DNA from: Ifrita kowaldi
Taxonomy: Eukaryota > Chordata > Aves > Passeriformes > Cinclosomatidae
DNA: 64,000 nt
Direction of reading: 5' to 3'
Assembly (NCBI GenBank): GCA_013398055.1
Contig: VZRS01001510.1
Span: 62,001-126,000, forward strand
The notes below the pieces were generated by a model. That model saw only the letters and a program-made list of their open reading frames with translations, was not told the origin of the DNA and searched no databases. This document shows, in pieces, positions 1-13,480 of this stretch; positions within the stretch are counted from its first letter, which is position 1, and the number at the start of each line of letters is the position of its first letter. The translations under genes were made by a program, and so were the position numbers.

Positions 1-3000
1 TTCATTGTTATTTGAACTCTAGTAAATATAGCCCTAAGAAAAGGGAAATCTGGATGAAATCCAGTAGACTCTTTGGCCTGAATCAGTGCTGTACTAGAAG
101 TTGAGACAAGGAAAAAAGGCTTTAAACAATGCTTGCATCCTCTCCATCCACAGACAAACCCAACACAGTCATAGGTCTTGGACGTGCTTGACCAGCCCAA
201 AAATCTGTTTTGAAAGAGACATTGGAGCACTGCTATGACACTGCACACTCTGTCCATGCACATCCTGCTGACTGCATTTGGACCTCCAGCCCTCCTGTGC
301 CACCTGGGCTCAGTGTGTTGGTGCACCTACAAAATAAGCCTCTAAGCACCCTGCCCTCTGAGCGGCGATGTCAAAGTCTTCCTTACTGTCTTCTGCCAGG
401 TACAACTTCCCTCCCTTCCCTCCCCTCACCACCCTGCTCCCACCCCTTGCTTTGCAGTGTTTTCTCTCACTTCTAGCCCTCAGTTTCTCTTCCTTCATGA
501 AGTCTGATTTAAAACCTTCCTTCTCAAGTTAAAAACTCTGTTTGCAATATTTTGATTTAAATAGTTATGACTAAGGTTTTAAGCATTTTGTATGTACACT
601 GACCAACTAAAACCAAGTATGCTTACATTGGCACTGGTTTATACCTTCAAAAACTTGCATTCAGCCTGCTATCAGACAGGTCATCTTCCAAACCCCCCCA
701 CACTGCCCTTAACTGTGTCTTTAAGAACTTGAGCTTTTTTTTTCCCTATGCAGCAGAGGTTGTTCAAAGATATTTATAAATTAGAGGATTTTATTAGAGC
801 TGAATAATTCTTGAAACATTGGAAAACCAAAGGGACTAACATTATTTTCCAACTCTATTTTGACAGTCAAAATAAAGGCTTATAGGAAACATAACACTGA
901 AATTGTAAAGAACAAATTATCCCTAAAATGACCAGAGCAGCCATCTTTTTACATTCTTAAATAATGATGTATTGCAAACAAACCAGCAAACTCATGTGAT
1001 CACCAGAAATAACTACAATAGATCTCTAGCGCAATTTGCCTGGAAAAGCAGCACATACCTTTCCAATTAGTAACTCACAAACATTACCATGTATTTCCAG
1101 CATGTAAGACCACAGGGCAGCCCTTCTCTTCCATTCCCTGTCACTAAGGCACACCAGTATCAACCAGCAGACTCCCTGGTCTGTGTCCCAGCCTGAGTCC
1201 ATTTGAAAAATATTTGTCTTTAGTCTTGCCAGTGTTGCACATGGGCCATAACAGCACAGATAAGACCTGTTGCAAAAGGAAATAATTTTAGAAATGCCAT
1301 CCTCTTGCCTTCAGTGTCTCATGTGCATCTTTGAGCATCATCTTGTAATATCCTGGAATATTGGAGAGTTTCCACTTACCAAAATCTTCTTTATGACATG
1401 ACCCATTATAGGAAAGGAATGGAGGCCTCTAACATAACAAACGGTACCTCCCAACTTTAATCACAGCAATGAGAAGGAAATAAAATTTCAGTTTCTCTTT
1501 TACATACTCTCTCAGTGAATGGGCATTGTGTGTTAGTAAAGGTTTTAATTATCAACCAGTTGACTGTTAAATCCCACCAGGACTGGCATATTTTTTCACT
1601 TTCTGAAGGATCACGAGACAGAAGTACTAATACCTTTTAGTAGTCCCAAAGCAGTCTTGAACCTCTGTTGCCCTCACATGAGTACTTCTTTGGAGACTCA
1701 TTTGAGTCTCTTTGAGACGTTCATTTCTTTCTCAAAAGAATTAAGGCCAAACCATAATATGAATCTCTTTGCAGGCTCTTATTATTTTTGTCAGAGTGCC
1801 CATACCAAAAATACCATCCCACAGACAGGTAGAAATTACATTTGAAGAAAGCTGGCTGTCTACTCCTGCAACAGTATGGGGATTACTGGATGCTCAGAGC
1901 AAGCACATCATGATGTACAAAAAGACAGATTAGCCTGGACCAAGCTAACATGAGCATGAAGCGTCGTAGGAAATACCAGCACCCCTGAAAAATTCTTGCA
2001 GGGCTACAAGAAAGGGTAAGCTAGTGGTCCTGGAGAACATTATGCTGAGTCACAAGGGGAGGAGGACAAGAAAAGTGGGATGCAATTTCACTTTTTTACT
2101 GCAATTTCTTTCTTCCCTTCCCTTAACTTCTCATCTCCTGGTCCCTCTTTTCTCCAATTACATAGAATTATCTTCTGGTACAATGTTTAAGTTAATTACA
2201 TTTCAAAAAGTGCAGATTGTTGTACTCTTTTTTTCAGCCAGTTGGAGCTACATTACATTCTAAATGCCTCTCACACAGTGCTTGACCTCCTCATTCCCAA
2301 GAAAATCCTTCCAGTTTTAGTGAAGGAGAACCATTGTACACAAAGCAGATGACTAGTACTGAGAATACTTGACTGTTTTCCAGCTTCTGCCATGTGCTTC
2401 TTGGGTGTTTTCCAGGAATTCATTTTACTTTGCTGTGCTCAGATCCCTATGTATGAAATGGAAATAATATTATCCAACAGCATGATATCGGAACCAGATA
2501 TTATCATTATTGCTAAACCACAGGAAACGCTCACCACTTGGTTTTGTGGTTCTAGTGCCCTAGAAATAAACAAGGACTATATACCTCTTCCATCAGAAAA
2601 TAAAACAAGTAAATGCACTTCATTCACAGCATCATTTTCCCACTTGGGAATAAGAAGTACATTTATAAACTCAGAGGGGTGAGAGATGTTATTTGTCACA
2701 GTGTAAGAAACCCACACAGAAATGGCTTGATCACAGCTATCTTAGAACTGTGAGCAATCTTTACACAGCCAAATGAAGTCCATCAGCAATCACTGTGCTT
2801 TGTTAACGAAGAGAGGCTCAAGGAATCTGCTTCCATGGGGCACTCTAGAGAAAGAAAGCATCAGCAGCAGGTAAGAGAAAATTATTATTTCCCAGTGACA
2901 CAAACCAAAGTCATAAATGAAGACATTCATTGAGAGAGGCAATTAAAAAAAAAAAAAAAAAGTACAGTGTTTCCTTGAGCCTCCTCAGTGACAGAAAAAA

Positions 3001-3530
3001 AGCTGGATGCCACATAGAGTTTTATAGAACACATATACTACTGCTTGCTGTCCTCTTGTCCCAGGACAGCTAGAAGGTTCATGTTAGGAGCAACATTCAA
3101 TAAATATTTAGCTTTTTTTAGAATGGACTTTCAGTGATCAAGAATTTCCTTTATATGGGATACATCTTATGTCACATTGGCTAATACTTCACATAGTCAG
3201 AGAAGAGCTGTAAGTTTCACTTTGAATTAATGGAAAAAAATAGCAGTATGAGGGGAAAAAATATTTCCACAAGAGCATAATGTGCAACTTCCTGTAATAG
3301 ACTGCCCTTTTAAATCCAGCAGAAGGTAGTGGATCTCTCCAGCATTCACTGGGCTACTAGACATGTAAAGATGAAGGATGCAGAAGCACAAAACTAATCA
3401 CTGTATTCCTACAGACATACAGGAATCACATATTTCCCACAGAGAACTGGACACAGATAATGCTTTTACTGCCTGGAACAGCCAGACTGACCCCCCTGAC
3501 TTTTCTGTGTGTGCAATCCACACACTCCAG
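1..3530. other. intergenic, no gene recognised
   Basis: AT-rich DNA with only short chance open frames (the longest about 96 codons at 2392-2682, matching nothing I recognise). A poly-A run of about 18 lies at 2944-2961. No splice-bounded coding exon, tRNA or clear repeat was seen. Confidence 0.6.
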
Positions 3531-3989
3531 GAGTTCTAGGGCGCCTGCGGGACAGGACTGCTGTGATTCCACGGGTCCCATCGTCTTCTGGCAGAGACAT
3601 AAATCTGCAAAAATGGGCCGTGAGGACTGTTTGGCTCAGAACTGCTCGTAGCCCAGTCCAGAGCTTGCAAGCTCTCCCCGCTCCACTAACAGGCTGGAGT
3701 GCATGAGGGATGCACACGGAAAACAGGACTGCACATTTAAAATAAAAAAGAGGGCGAAGCACGCAGAGCATCTGTCCAGGGCTGCGTTTGTCTGCCCTGC
3801 CGATACAGGGAGCCCCTCGGCGCACTGTTAGCACTCCAAATTCGCGAGTTTTTCCGAGAACCACCGGAGGCTCCAGCGGGGCAGCCGCGGACCAGCGCTG
3901 CCCCCAAGCGCCGGGCGCCCGCCTGCGCTCAGCCCCGGCCAGAGGCGACTCCCAGACCCCACAGGTCTTTCCTGGAATCGTAACTTCAG
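3530..3989 (+). promoter_or_regulatory. small CpG island, possible noncoding first exon
   Basis: A GC- and CpG-rich block (densest 3780-3970) stands in AT-rich surroundings. It ends with a strong + strand donor, CTTCAG|GTAAGG (GT at 3990), directly at the fall in GC. Reading frames through it give no recognisable protein on either strand. It is most simply the promoter and first exon of a noncoding RNA, or an isolated regulatory island. In mammals the upstream neighbour of SCAF8 is CNKSR3 on the opposite strand, but no CNKSR3 N-terminal sequence was found here. Confidence 0.4.
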
Positions 3990-4000
3990 GTAAGGATATA

Positions 4001-4170
4001 TAGAGATCTGTATGCTCACAGATCTGGATGTATTCTACTAATATATCTGTAGAGCTATATATATATCATAGAATTACATGCATTCTATGAATATATGTCC
4101 AGCAATATATATTTATATTTTTTATATATTTTTATATTTATTTTTTCATATATATATACACTCTCCTGTA
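4001..4170. repeat. AT-rich stretch with clustered inverted repeats
   Basis: Just after the CpG island the DNA becomes ATAT-rich. It contains the perfect hairpins AGATCTGT/ACAGATCT (4004-4011, 4018-4025) and TCATAGAAT/ATTCTATGA (4066-4074, 4082-4090). Such sequence readily unwinds or forms cruciforms. Confidence 0.55.
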
Positions 4171-4179
4171 CAAGTAAAT

Positions 4180-7100
4180 ATTTACACTTGTTTCACAGAA
4201 AAGCACCTTTCCACATATATAATGCATTTGTACTTTTTCTTTGTTTGCAGATAGCGGCACACAGGACAAACAATACAGCAAATAATGCATTCTCATATCT
4301 GTGACAAATTAAGGTTCTTACATGATAAAGATGGTACTTTACATCCCCATTTCATTTTCACAGCTGAATTTCACATCAACAAAGAATATCTTGCTCTGTA
4401 AATACATGCTCTCTCCCTTTTCCCTCACTTCTCTGTTACTCTTCTCCTAAGCTTTTATGATTATTTTTACTCCCAACTTTCCATAAGATACAGATTGCCC
4501 TTTTATACACAGCAAGAAAGCCATAATTAAAGCTTGACACTCCCTTTAGCCAGGAGTTTGTGTTCTTGAGTCATATTTTCCTCCATAAAACTCCTGTGAG
4601 AATTTTAAAGCACTCCTACAACACTTCACAACAAACAATTTTAAGACTTCTGCTGGGAACAGCAAAAGCACACTGGAAATGCCTCCTGACTTCTGGGTCC
4701 ATAGACATTCTCCAGAAAAATCCCATTAATGATCACAACTGGATGTGACACTGCTGTCTTGGGGTGAGTATATGGGCACAGTTTTCACTTGTAGATTAAC
4801 ACCAGTTTAACACTATATTTCATATTGACCCTGAAAATATTTACAGGGACTGCCATCTTGTTCAGGCCATGGAGAAAAGTGTTTTTGCCTTCTGCCCTTT
4901 CCCAGGTCACCTCCATCCGCCTGTGCAGAATCCTACAGTGGTGAGTAACTACAACCATTTTCCAAAGGTATGACCTAAAGTTAGGACTTGCTTTCATTAT
5001 TTTGAATATAATCATTTTATGTTCTCCCCAGACAGGATCAATCAGAGATTTGCTGTGCTTTGGCTGGGCTCCAGTGCCTCTGACACAAAACTGCATCCCC
5101 ACCAGCTCTGCAAAAGGACATAGTCTGCCAGGATTTTCCCTGCGCCTTCAGAAAGATCTCACATCAGATTATAAGGATGGCTCTGCAAACAATCCTTACC
5201 TCTCCTACATCCCCTCACAGAAAATAAACTAATCCAGAGGCCTAAATCACATAGACAAAAACCTCAGAAACCATGCAGTAATATAGCATCACAGAAAACC
5301 CAGACACTTGGAAAAAATGGAAGAGCTGGAAGAGAAGGAGCAGTGCAAGGAGTTAGCCAAGGCAGAGTGTGGAAAAGATAAGCTGCTTCAGAAAGAAGAC
5401 AGTGTTCTCTGTGAGCAGGCAGAGCAAATTGTACTTTCTCTCTGATTTAATTAGGGCAAACAACAACTTCAGGGATACCTCAGACTTGTTGCTTTAATTA
5501 GGAGATTAAATGACAAAGTATAGGGACTACTGCTTTGATATCATATAGTAATTGGGAGGTTCCTATGTTATGAAGTGCACTAAAACAAGGACATGTAACT
5601 CTTATGGTGTGTGTGACACACTTTAAAATAAACATATTGGGGTTAGACCACTGTTACTATTTATGCACTTCCTAATGTATTTATTAATTTTGACTGTATT
5701 CCAACATCTGGACCAGAACATCTGTGTTTTAAGCTTATCCAAATAAGTAAAAAAATGTCCTAGTGTATGTATTGCCCAAATACAGCGAAAGAATTTTCCT
5801 AGTCAAGCTAAATATGCTGGTATATACTGTATCCTCACAAGGAACATGAGTCAACAGGAAAACTAGCTTTATTGCTTTCTTTATAAAGTAAAATAATCTC
5901 CTAATTTTTTCTTAGCTGTTTAGGCACATTGGGTTGTGTAATACAAAGCAAAAGCATTTTAAACTTTGAATGCTGCCTCTGTTACAGTAACAAACCAAAA
6001 CCAACTTATCTAAAGCAGGATTTGGGATTTTGCTATTAAAGGGCTGGAGTCTAGTCACACTAGAAACATAATGGCCTGCCACAGTTCAGTAAGACAATAC
6101 CCTAATCCCTTGAACTTTCTTCGGTTAATTTTGGAAATCACTCTGCCATTCATAATGCAGCACTTTGTCTTCACATATTCATTTTCTGCTGCAGCCAGCA
6201 GTACTTAATACTTTTTGACACTCCATCACTCTAGCAGCTGTTTTATTTTGGTTTTGATACTGCCTGTGGAAAGTGCGACATTTTAAAGTAAAAAGAAAAA
6301 GAAAGAAGAAAAAAGAGAGGAAACAAGTGCTGAACAATGAGAGACTTTGCACTCATGTGAAGGCAGCTCCACCAGCATGGAAATAGATGGACCAGCAGAT
6401 GTGAAATCAAGGGAGGCTTTCCGGTGATTGCTGAATCATTTCTTCTTTTGTTACCGCTACAGGGCTTCCTGTCAGCAAGTCAATAGTGCATTCAGAACAC
6501 AGCTAAAAGGCCAGATCCTATTCACTGAGGAGCCCCAATTAGCCATGTGATGTCAAGGGACCTTTCACATCTAACACAGTAACATTGTATCAAAATAAAG
6601 GTTATCTACTTCCAGAGTTGGAGGAGGGAAAGCAAGCAGGAGCACACCCATGCACCACTATTGGGGCCTATAACAGATTTTTACAGTGTGCATGTCAAGA
6701 TTCATACTGTTCTCTCATTTTTCTCCATCAGATAAGCATCATTCTGCAGGATTTTCTTGGTTTTAGTTTAAAGGAACAGAACACAAGTTACATGCAAGCC
6801 CTTAAAGAGACTGAATACACAAGTTTTACTGCGAATAAGATGGACTGAATTTACAAGAGTGACAGCCACCCTGTGTTTGGGGTCATTGGATGAGGATCTC
6901 TAGATAACCAAGACTGAAAACCCATTCTGACCTGTTCTGTATAAACTGTCTTCATCGACCCGCAGCAGCACATGCAGAAAAAGAGATGGGGAGATGCTCT
7001 GCCTTAAGGGTTACAGAAAAAATTAGGCAGGCATTACATAGCGTTTTCACTGACAGCTGGACTTTGGCAAAAAGACTCAGCTATTCAGGGCTAACTAACT

Positions 7101-10100
7101 CCAGCAGCCACCTCTGCCTCTTACCTGGGCACTGGTCCCTACCCCAGGGCATCCTGAAGCTTGTGACACCAGGGGTCTGACACCTGCACTATACGCTGTC
7201 CTGGGGGCAACCTGGTCCCCATAAGAGACAGCAACACACCAAAGAAAAAGTGAAGATTTGTAACTAAATGTCCAACTCCTACTACTCCTAGAATGACTCT
7301 TGGAGACAGCTCACTCTCCATGAGACAAAGAAACCAGCTCTCAAGATGACAAACCTGTGCATGAAAAATCTGCAATGAAAGGGAAGAACACTGGTTTTGC
7401 AAATCCCTATATACAAATCTCAAACTCTACAAGGAGGGTGTCATGTCATTCATAGTATAGTTGCAGCTCTGCTCCAAAAGGAGGTAACTGAAACAAGGAC
7501 TATATAGCTTCTTTTTTTACTACTAAGATTATATTTGACAACTGAACTATAATTGTATTTCAACAGATACCAAGTTTTGCTTGAATTAAGATAGTTTCTC
7601 TAAACTTCTCCTATGTTGTAAAGAACTAGGTACCTCTATAGAAATAGTAATAACTTTCTGCATCACACTTTCACTATTTTCATGGAGACTTCAAAGAAAA
7701 AGGAAAAAACAACTCAAGGCTCCAGGAAGTATTATCTCACAGGTAATAGAATTCAATAACATCCAGTTAGGTTAAAAACAATGGTACCTTTGAAAATAGG
7801 TCAATAATTCCATGCAAAATGCTCTATTTTACACCAGGAAGAAAGTTTTCCTCAGGTAGCTTTTATTTCTCTTAACTTATGTTAAGAGAACTTCAGGGCT
7901 GAAAGTTTCATTGCATACAACTTCAGACAGTCCCATCTCAGCTCTAGAGATGACAGAACTTGACAAGTACACAGAGCACACAGCTCGAGCAATGCAAGCT
8001 ACTAAAAAACCCTGAACCTTACAGTACAAGCCTACTCTACTATATCAAGTCCCTATAGAAATCTAAATTGAAAGTATTAATCAGAATTTTTTTTACTTGT
8101 TACAGAGGTCACAGACTGATCAAACTGCATAAGAGATAGCTCACTAAATAGCACAAGTGTTTTTCTTTTTCTACCTTGAATACAAATTCTTTCTCTAGAC
8201 AATCTTAGCACTTCCCTTTCCTTGTTCATTTTTCTAACATGCTCAATTTTTGTAAGCCACTTCATTTATTTATGTAACGCTTTGAGGCAAAGCATCCATC
8301 CTGTTCAGTGACAAGCAACAAGGCTACATAGCAGCACAGCATGGAAGACTACAACAATACAGTAGCTACAAGCATTACTGTCTTCTCTTTCTCTACAAGA
8401 CTTACAGACTAACATATCCTTCAATACAGGCACAGCATATTTTCCTCTGTCCCTGATCTAATTACACCTTTCAAGTAGAAGTAGACAAACTGTATCTTTT
8501 ATTAACAGGAGCAAGCATATCAGAAACTCTTAGCTGCAAAACTTCAGAATCAGGATTTTGATTTTTAGCAAGAGAGAAAAGATACAAACAAGCAAACAAA
8601 TAGATCAGTCCACCCCCATGCTGCAGCAAACAAGCTCCTCTAGCCTCCTTACATGAGGCAATAAAAACTTTTTCTAATAGCTTACCCTTCACAATAAGTA
8701 CACCACCTCTTCTCAATAAACTACCCTGAATAAGTTTCTGTCACCTGTATCTTATTCTCATCAAGAAGATTAAGTTATCTATTTAAGGTGGGGTTTTTTC
8801 ACACTACCACTTAGAAGACAAGCCAAGCAGGAAAGCAAGGTGGTTTAAGCACTTAATCTACTGCTTTGTTCCCTCTATAACAAGTATAATTAAGCTGTAA
8901 AATGTTCAGTAAGTATTTTGATTGTGATGAAAACAGAGCTGCTGTTTTAATTACTGTACCATTCCTATATAAAAATGCTAACAGTTTAAAGTGCTTAAAT
9001 TTTAAAGAACTTTTAAAGCTGTGATACTTTTATTATGAACTCTACTGCTGTTACAGAATTTGTAATTAGCTTTGCTAATTTTACAATCCAGTACAAGTGT
9101 ATAAACTCAAGAAAACAAGAGGAACTGAAGTGGAAAAACAACTTAATTTTGCTCTTCCCTCTCTTCCAGTGATTGTAACCCCAGAGCAGGAAAAGCTGAA
9201 CTTTGTGTCAAGTCAGACTCCAAGAGTTGCGTCTTAGGGCCTGCCATACTAAGGTCAAGCAGCATTTAATGTGCAGAGTTATAAACTAGTAGGCCAAAAG
9301 ATGCTTACTTTTGGCTCAGTAGTACTCTCTAAGGCCAGGATAAATAATCAGGGTGGAAATATTTCTCCTGAGTTAAGTCTGCCTGTGATTATGAGTCAAG
9401 GAGGTGTCTGACTGATATCACTGCAGGGATTAAAGTACCTTAGGTGTTTTCAGAGAAGCAGTTGATGTTAATAACTTGTGCCTGAGGCAAGAAAAGTGCT
9501 GCATCTGCTGTGGGTGTCAAGGTAGAGAGCTAAGTGGATTTTTTTTTCTTGGTTCTCTTTTACAAAATAGCAGGACACAAGCATTTGTCTTCCATAGGCA
9601 CTGCTGTACACATAAATTATGCAGAGTGAAAAAAAGTATTTTTTTCTCATGGGAACTCAGGTAGAGTGTGAGCTCCTCTCTTGTTTCTTGTGCCTAGGGA
9701 AGCTCTGACTCTTTCACTTACTCTACGTTCTGCTGAGGAAGCCTTTGTACTACTGTGATAGACTGGATGAAGAAAGATGTAGCTGAAGATGTACTCAAAA
9801 AGGCCCTTATTAAAGCTTTCAAATACAAAAGCGGTCCTGGAAAAGCTTTTCTACATGTTATTTTTCTTTTTTGTGCAAATTGTATTTATGATTATGTGGC
9901 TGTGTTGCAATTTTCTGGTGTCTGCCTCTCTAGAACCAGGGCACTAAATTCTTCTGTTCTGAATCAACCAGAGCACCCTCCCCTGGTTTCCCATACTTCG
10001 TGATAAATACTGCTATGTTTTAGCAGAGGGAAATGCTGTGTGACAGGATAAATCCCACGCCTTGTACAGTGGTTTAAATCTACTAATTAATTAGCATTAA

Positions 10101-12750
10101 TTTTCTTACTTATTCTAGGAGAGGCTTTTCTTTCAGGTAAGTGCTCAGCATTTTTAGAGAACTGCCCAATAAGAGAATAGGGAAAAGGATAGACACCTAG
10201 CAGAAACACAGTGATCATCCTGTAGTGTGCTCTTTACATCTTAGGTGTTGCTTTTGTTTGAGGCTTTGGTTAAAACAACAAGACTTTTATTCTTAAAGCA
10301 GTATTTACTGTATACCTCAATTTTGTCAAGCATTTTGCTCAGCGGGGAAAACTCTTCATTATGTTCCTATGCTATGAACAGATTTTTTGTTCCCCATGTA
10401 ATTATCTTATATGCCTCCATGGAAAAACTGGTGTAGTATTTCTCTGCTCCACAAAACCTAGCATTAACAGTACAGTTTAAAGTGAAATTTGAACTTCTGC
10501 TAACCTGGAAATGTAAGGTGTTACATTATGGTTTTGAGTCATGTTTTTGGGGAGGAAGTGTATAATTAGTAACGCTGCCTAAAAAAACCATGCATCATTC
10601 CTTCAAGATAATGGAATTTAACCATGTTAATAATAACTATAAAATGCATGCAAGCTATTTTTATTCCTTTACTTGGTGCAGTAAAGCTTACATAGAAGTG
10701 GTCTCTGGACAGAAATTATGCAGAATTAGTATCTAAAGATAATGATTTTTTTAAATGGGCTTGGTTTGTTTGTATTTAACTACAGTCTAATTAGTGTTAA
10801 CCTGCTTTCTGAAGTTGTTTTTCTGCTTCAGCATTTTCTTATTTCCAATTTTCTCCAGGTCTTTCTCAAATCTCAAAGCTCGTATCTAATTCAGGTATTA
10901 GAGAAAGAACAATATATGTCACAGCAGATGAAAACTCAATACTAATTTCTTGGTAGGTAACCTCTGTGTGAAGGATGGCACTGGCAACTCACCAAAATTT
11001 TAAGGACTACATCTAACTTGTGATAAAGAAACTGTGCACAATAGCATTTCTTGTACCTTCCTTATTAGAGGAACAGTTGTTGCTTGTTTTAGTCTCACTA
11101 GCAACAGAAGCATGAAATTTAGCTTTGCCCATGACTGAATCCTTGTGTTCCAAGTCTAGCCAATCTTTTTTCAAATAGATTTGAAGAGAAATCCCAGGGA
11201 ATTGTCAACATCAGTTACAGTCATGCAGTCTGATCCTATAATTGGATGACACTTTGTTCCTTTCTGTAAAACTTTGGAGGATTGCTCAGACCCACTAACT
11301 CAGGCAAAAAATTTGATGTTAGAGAAGAATTACTGTACTGACTTATTAGGACCAAATTTTTGTATTAAATGGTTTTCCTTTGTTAGTTTTTGTTTGTTTG
11401 TTTGTTCTGTTTCAGAAAGCGTTCTAGTATAAGACAAGCATGTTGAGTTAGGGATATATTGTACTTCTTTTTCCCTTTCAAAAGTTGATTCCTCTATGAA
11501 TGTAGGAATCAGGCTTATAGTAATCATCACTTACAGTTACTCAGCGTGCCTATAAGATCCAAATGCCATATATTACCTTTTTACTAGTTCATGAACGTGT
11601 AACTGTAAACTCAATTATTTTGGGAGTATTTTTGGACAGGAACATAGGCCTGTTTCCTTTCTATTGTTGCCTGCCATAGCATTTGTTACTAAAGAGTCTC
11701 CTTTTATTTTGATTACTGTTGCCAGTTTTTCTAGCATCAACTACAACTTGTTGGGTACTGAACATAGAGAGAACTTGAGTTTTGCTTTCTTTTTGTTCAG
11801 ATCTTCTTTAGATCATCATTTGCCACACTTTGAAGAGAACCCACCAGTGCCTGGGTCACTATATTTCCCTTTATTAGAATTAGTGTTTTAATTACAGGAT
11901 TGTCAGACCTGTTAAGCAAATACAGGTGCTATAGCTGACAGACCTTATGCCTATGGTTATAATGAACTTTATTCATGTATAGTCTCAGCCTAGTTACATT
12001 GTACTACCAATACAGCCCTACCTGATGCTAAACTGGGGGTTCAGAGTCGTATAAAGAAGTCTGAAAATTCACTCTTGCTTAGAGCTAGGAGGTTTGAGAG
12101 GCCAAAACTAAGACTGGAGTCCCATCTCTGGGTGTTTTGTTAGAGGCAGTCATTTTCCTTAGGCTTTAGGTAGCTTGTGACTGAACCATATTTACTCAGA
12201 GTGCAAGAAAAATTTAAAAAGAGGCATTAAATTAAGCAAAATAAAGAGTTTATAAAGGCACTAATGAACTAGCAGGTTTCCATTTCATATCTACTTACAC
12301 TTTGTATCATTTCTCCATAAATGACTAGGAGGAGATAGTGCAGGATATCTCTAAGAAAGGTGGTTGGCCACTTGCATTTATTTCAGCAGAGCTCTGTCTG
12401 AACATGGCGATTGATAGGCAAAAGCTGAGTTCACAAGTTATGGTTCTCAGTATGCAGAGCACACTGGGGCTGAGTACCTAAACTGAATAAAAATCAGCAA
12501 AAACTGTAGCTGAAGTGCAAATCATATGCTAATAATCTGGCTTTGGTTTTGATGTGGCATATATAATCAGCACAGCAGCATGCAAGGCAATCTTTTATTA
12601 ATATAGATTGTTAGCAGAATAGTGGGGGGGCTGTTTGTTTGTTTTTTTAAAATCACTTCCACCAGTGGGAAATGGTAGAGGGAGATGGAAGGGTTGGCTA
12701 ATGAACCAAGCACCTCTTTTCAGGTGCATTGTTAAAGCCATGCTGTTGGA
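4180..12750. other. intergenic, no gene recognised
   Basis: AT-rich DNA with short chance open frames on both strands (for example 6585-6848 and 7139-7423), none with family signatures or consistent splice signals. A purine-rich A/G stretch lies at about 6287-6325. No RNA gene, CR1 or LTR was recognised. Confidence 0.55.
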
Positions 12751-12759
12751 GAGGATGCA

Positions 12760-13480
12760 CTGATTTTTGGGAGAGCCGGGAGTGGAGGACGGTCAGCACC
12801 TGTGGGCGAGCAGGGACTCGCCTGCTCCCGGATTTGTATTGCAAAGAACTTGGAGCGAGGGCCGCGGGGAGCTGCTGGCACCTGACTGCGGCCAAACTGC
12901 GCTAAGCGGTACGCGTGTAGAGTTATTTGAGCAGGGAAACAAGGAAAGCCGAGGGCGGGGAAGGGAACTGTATTTCCCTCGGGGGAAAAAAAAAAAAAAA
13001 AAGAGAGAGAGAAGAGGGATGTGGACACAGCTCCGGCTGCGCGAGGGAAAGCGCTTTCCTTTTCCGCCGCCGCTCCTGGCCAGCCAGGCCCCCGCCAGGT
13101 GGCGCCATTGCCCCGCAGGCGGCGCGGGAGCGGCGGGGGCCGGACGGGCGGCCCTGCCGAGGCTCCGGGGCCGGGATGCGCTCCTGCCTGCGGAAGGCAT
13201 GGGAAAACGCCGCGGCTCCGGGGCCGGGATGCGCTCCTGCCTGCGGAAGGCATGGGAAAATGCCGGGGCTTCGGCAGCCGGCTGGAAGCACCGGCCTGAT
13301 GGATGGGTAATGGGGAGCGCCTGACGCCTATCGCTGTTGTGGGCTGAGCTCGCTGTCGAGGGTTGCAGGTCTTCCTCCGCGGGGAACTGGGACTGGCTTA
13401 TAGGCTTTTGGGGCAGGAAGGGGAAGAAAAAAACCTTCACGGCTGTAAGTGCAGAGCGAAAACACAATAAAATCTCTTGC
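12760..13480 (+). promoter_or_regulatory. CpG island at 13 kb, candidate upstream promoter or noncoding exon
   Basis: This is a strongly CpG-rich block flanked by AT-rich DNA. Overlapping open frames of 90-220 codons exist on both strands, but only because stops are rare in GC-rich sequence. Their products are Arg/Pro/Gly-rich and unlike any known protein. A + strand donor, GGCT|GTAAGT (GT at 13445), lies at the 3' edge. It could start a noncoding RNA, or a distal 5' exon of SCAF8 whose main start is 9 kb downstream. A homopolymer A run passing into GA repeats (about 12986-13014) and a 53-bp tandem repeat sit inside. Confidence 0.5.
13161..13280 (+). repeat. 53-bp tandem repeat, two full copies plus a partial third
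   Basis: Copies start at 13161, 13214 and (partial) 13267, each opening GGCTCCGGGGCCGGGATGCG or a close variant. The two full units differ at only a few bases. This is a short GC-rich minisatellite in the 13-kb CpG island and is likely to vary in copy number. Confidence 0.85.

Noticed and set aside
10119..10136. 18-base segment between TTCTAG and TTCAG|GTAAGT, like a microexon
   Set aside because: Too short to judge, in intergenic DNA and without any partner exon. Probably a chance donor match.
12732..13467. Overlapping open frames of 90-224 codons on both strands at the 13-kb CpG island
   Set aside because: GC-rich sequence lacks stops by chance. The products are Arg/Pro/Gly-rich, include the minisatellite in several frames and match no known family.
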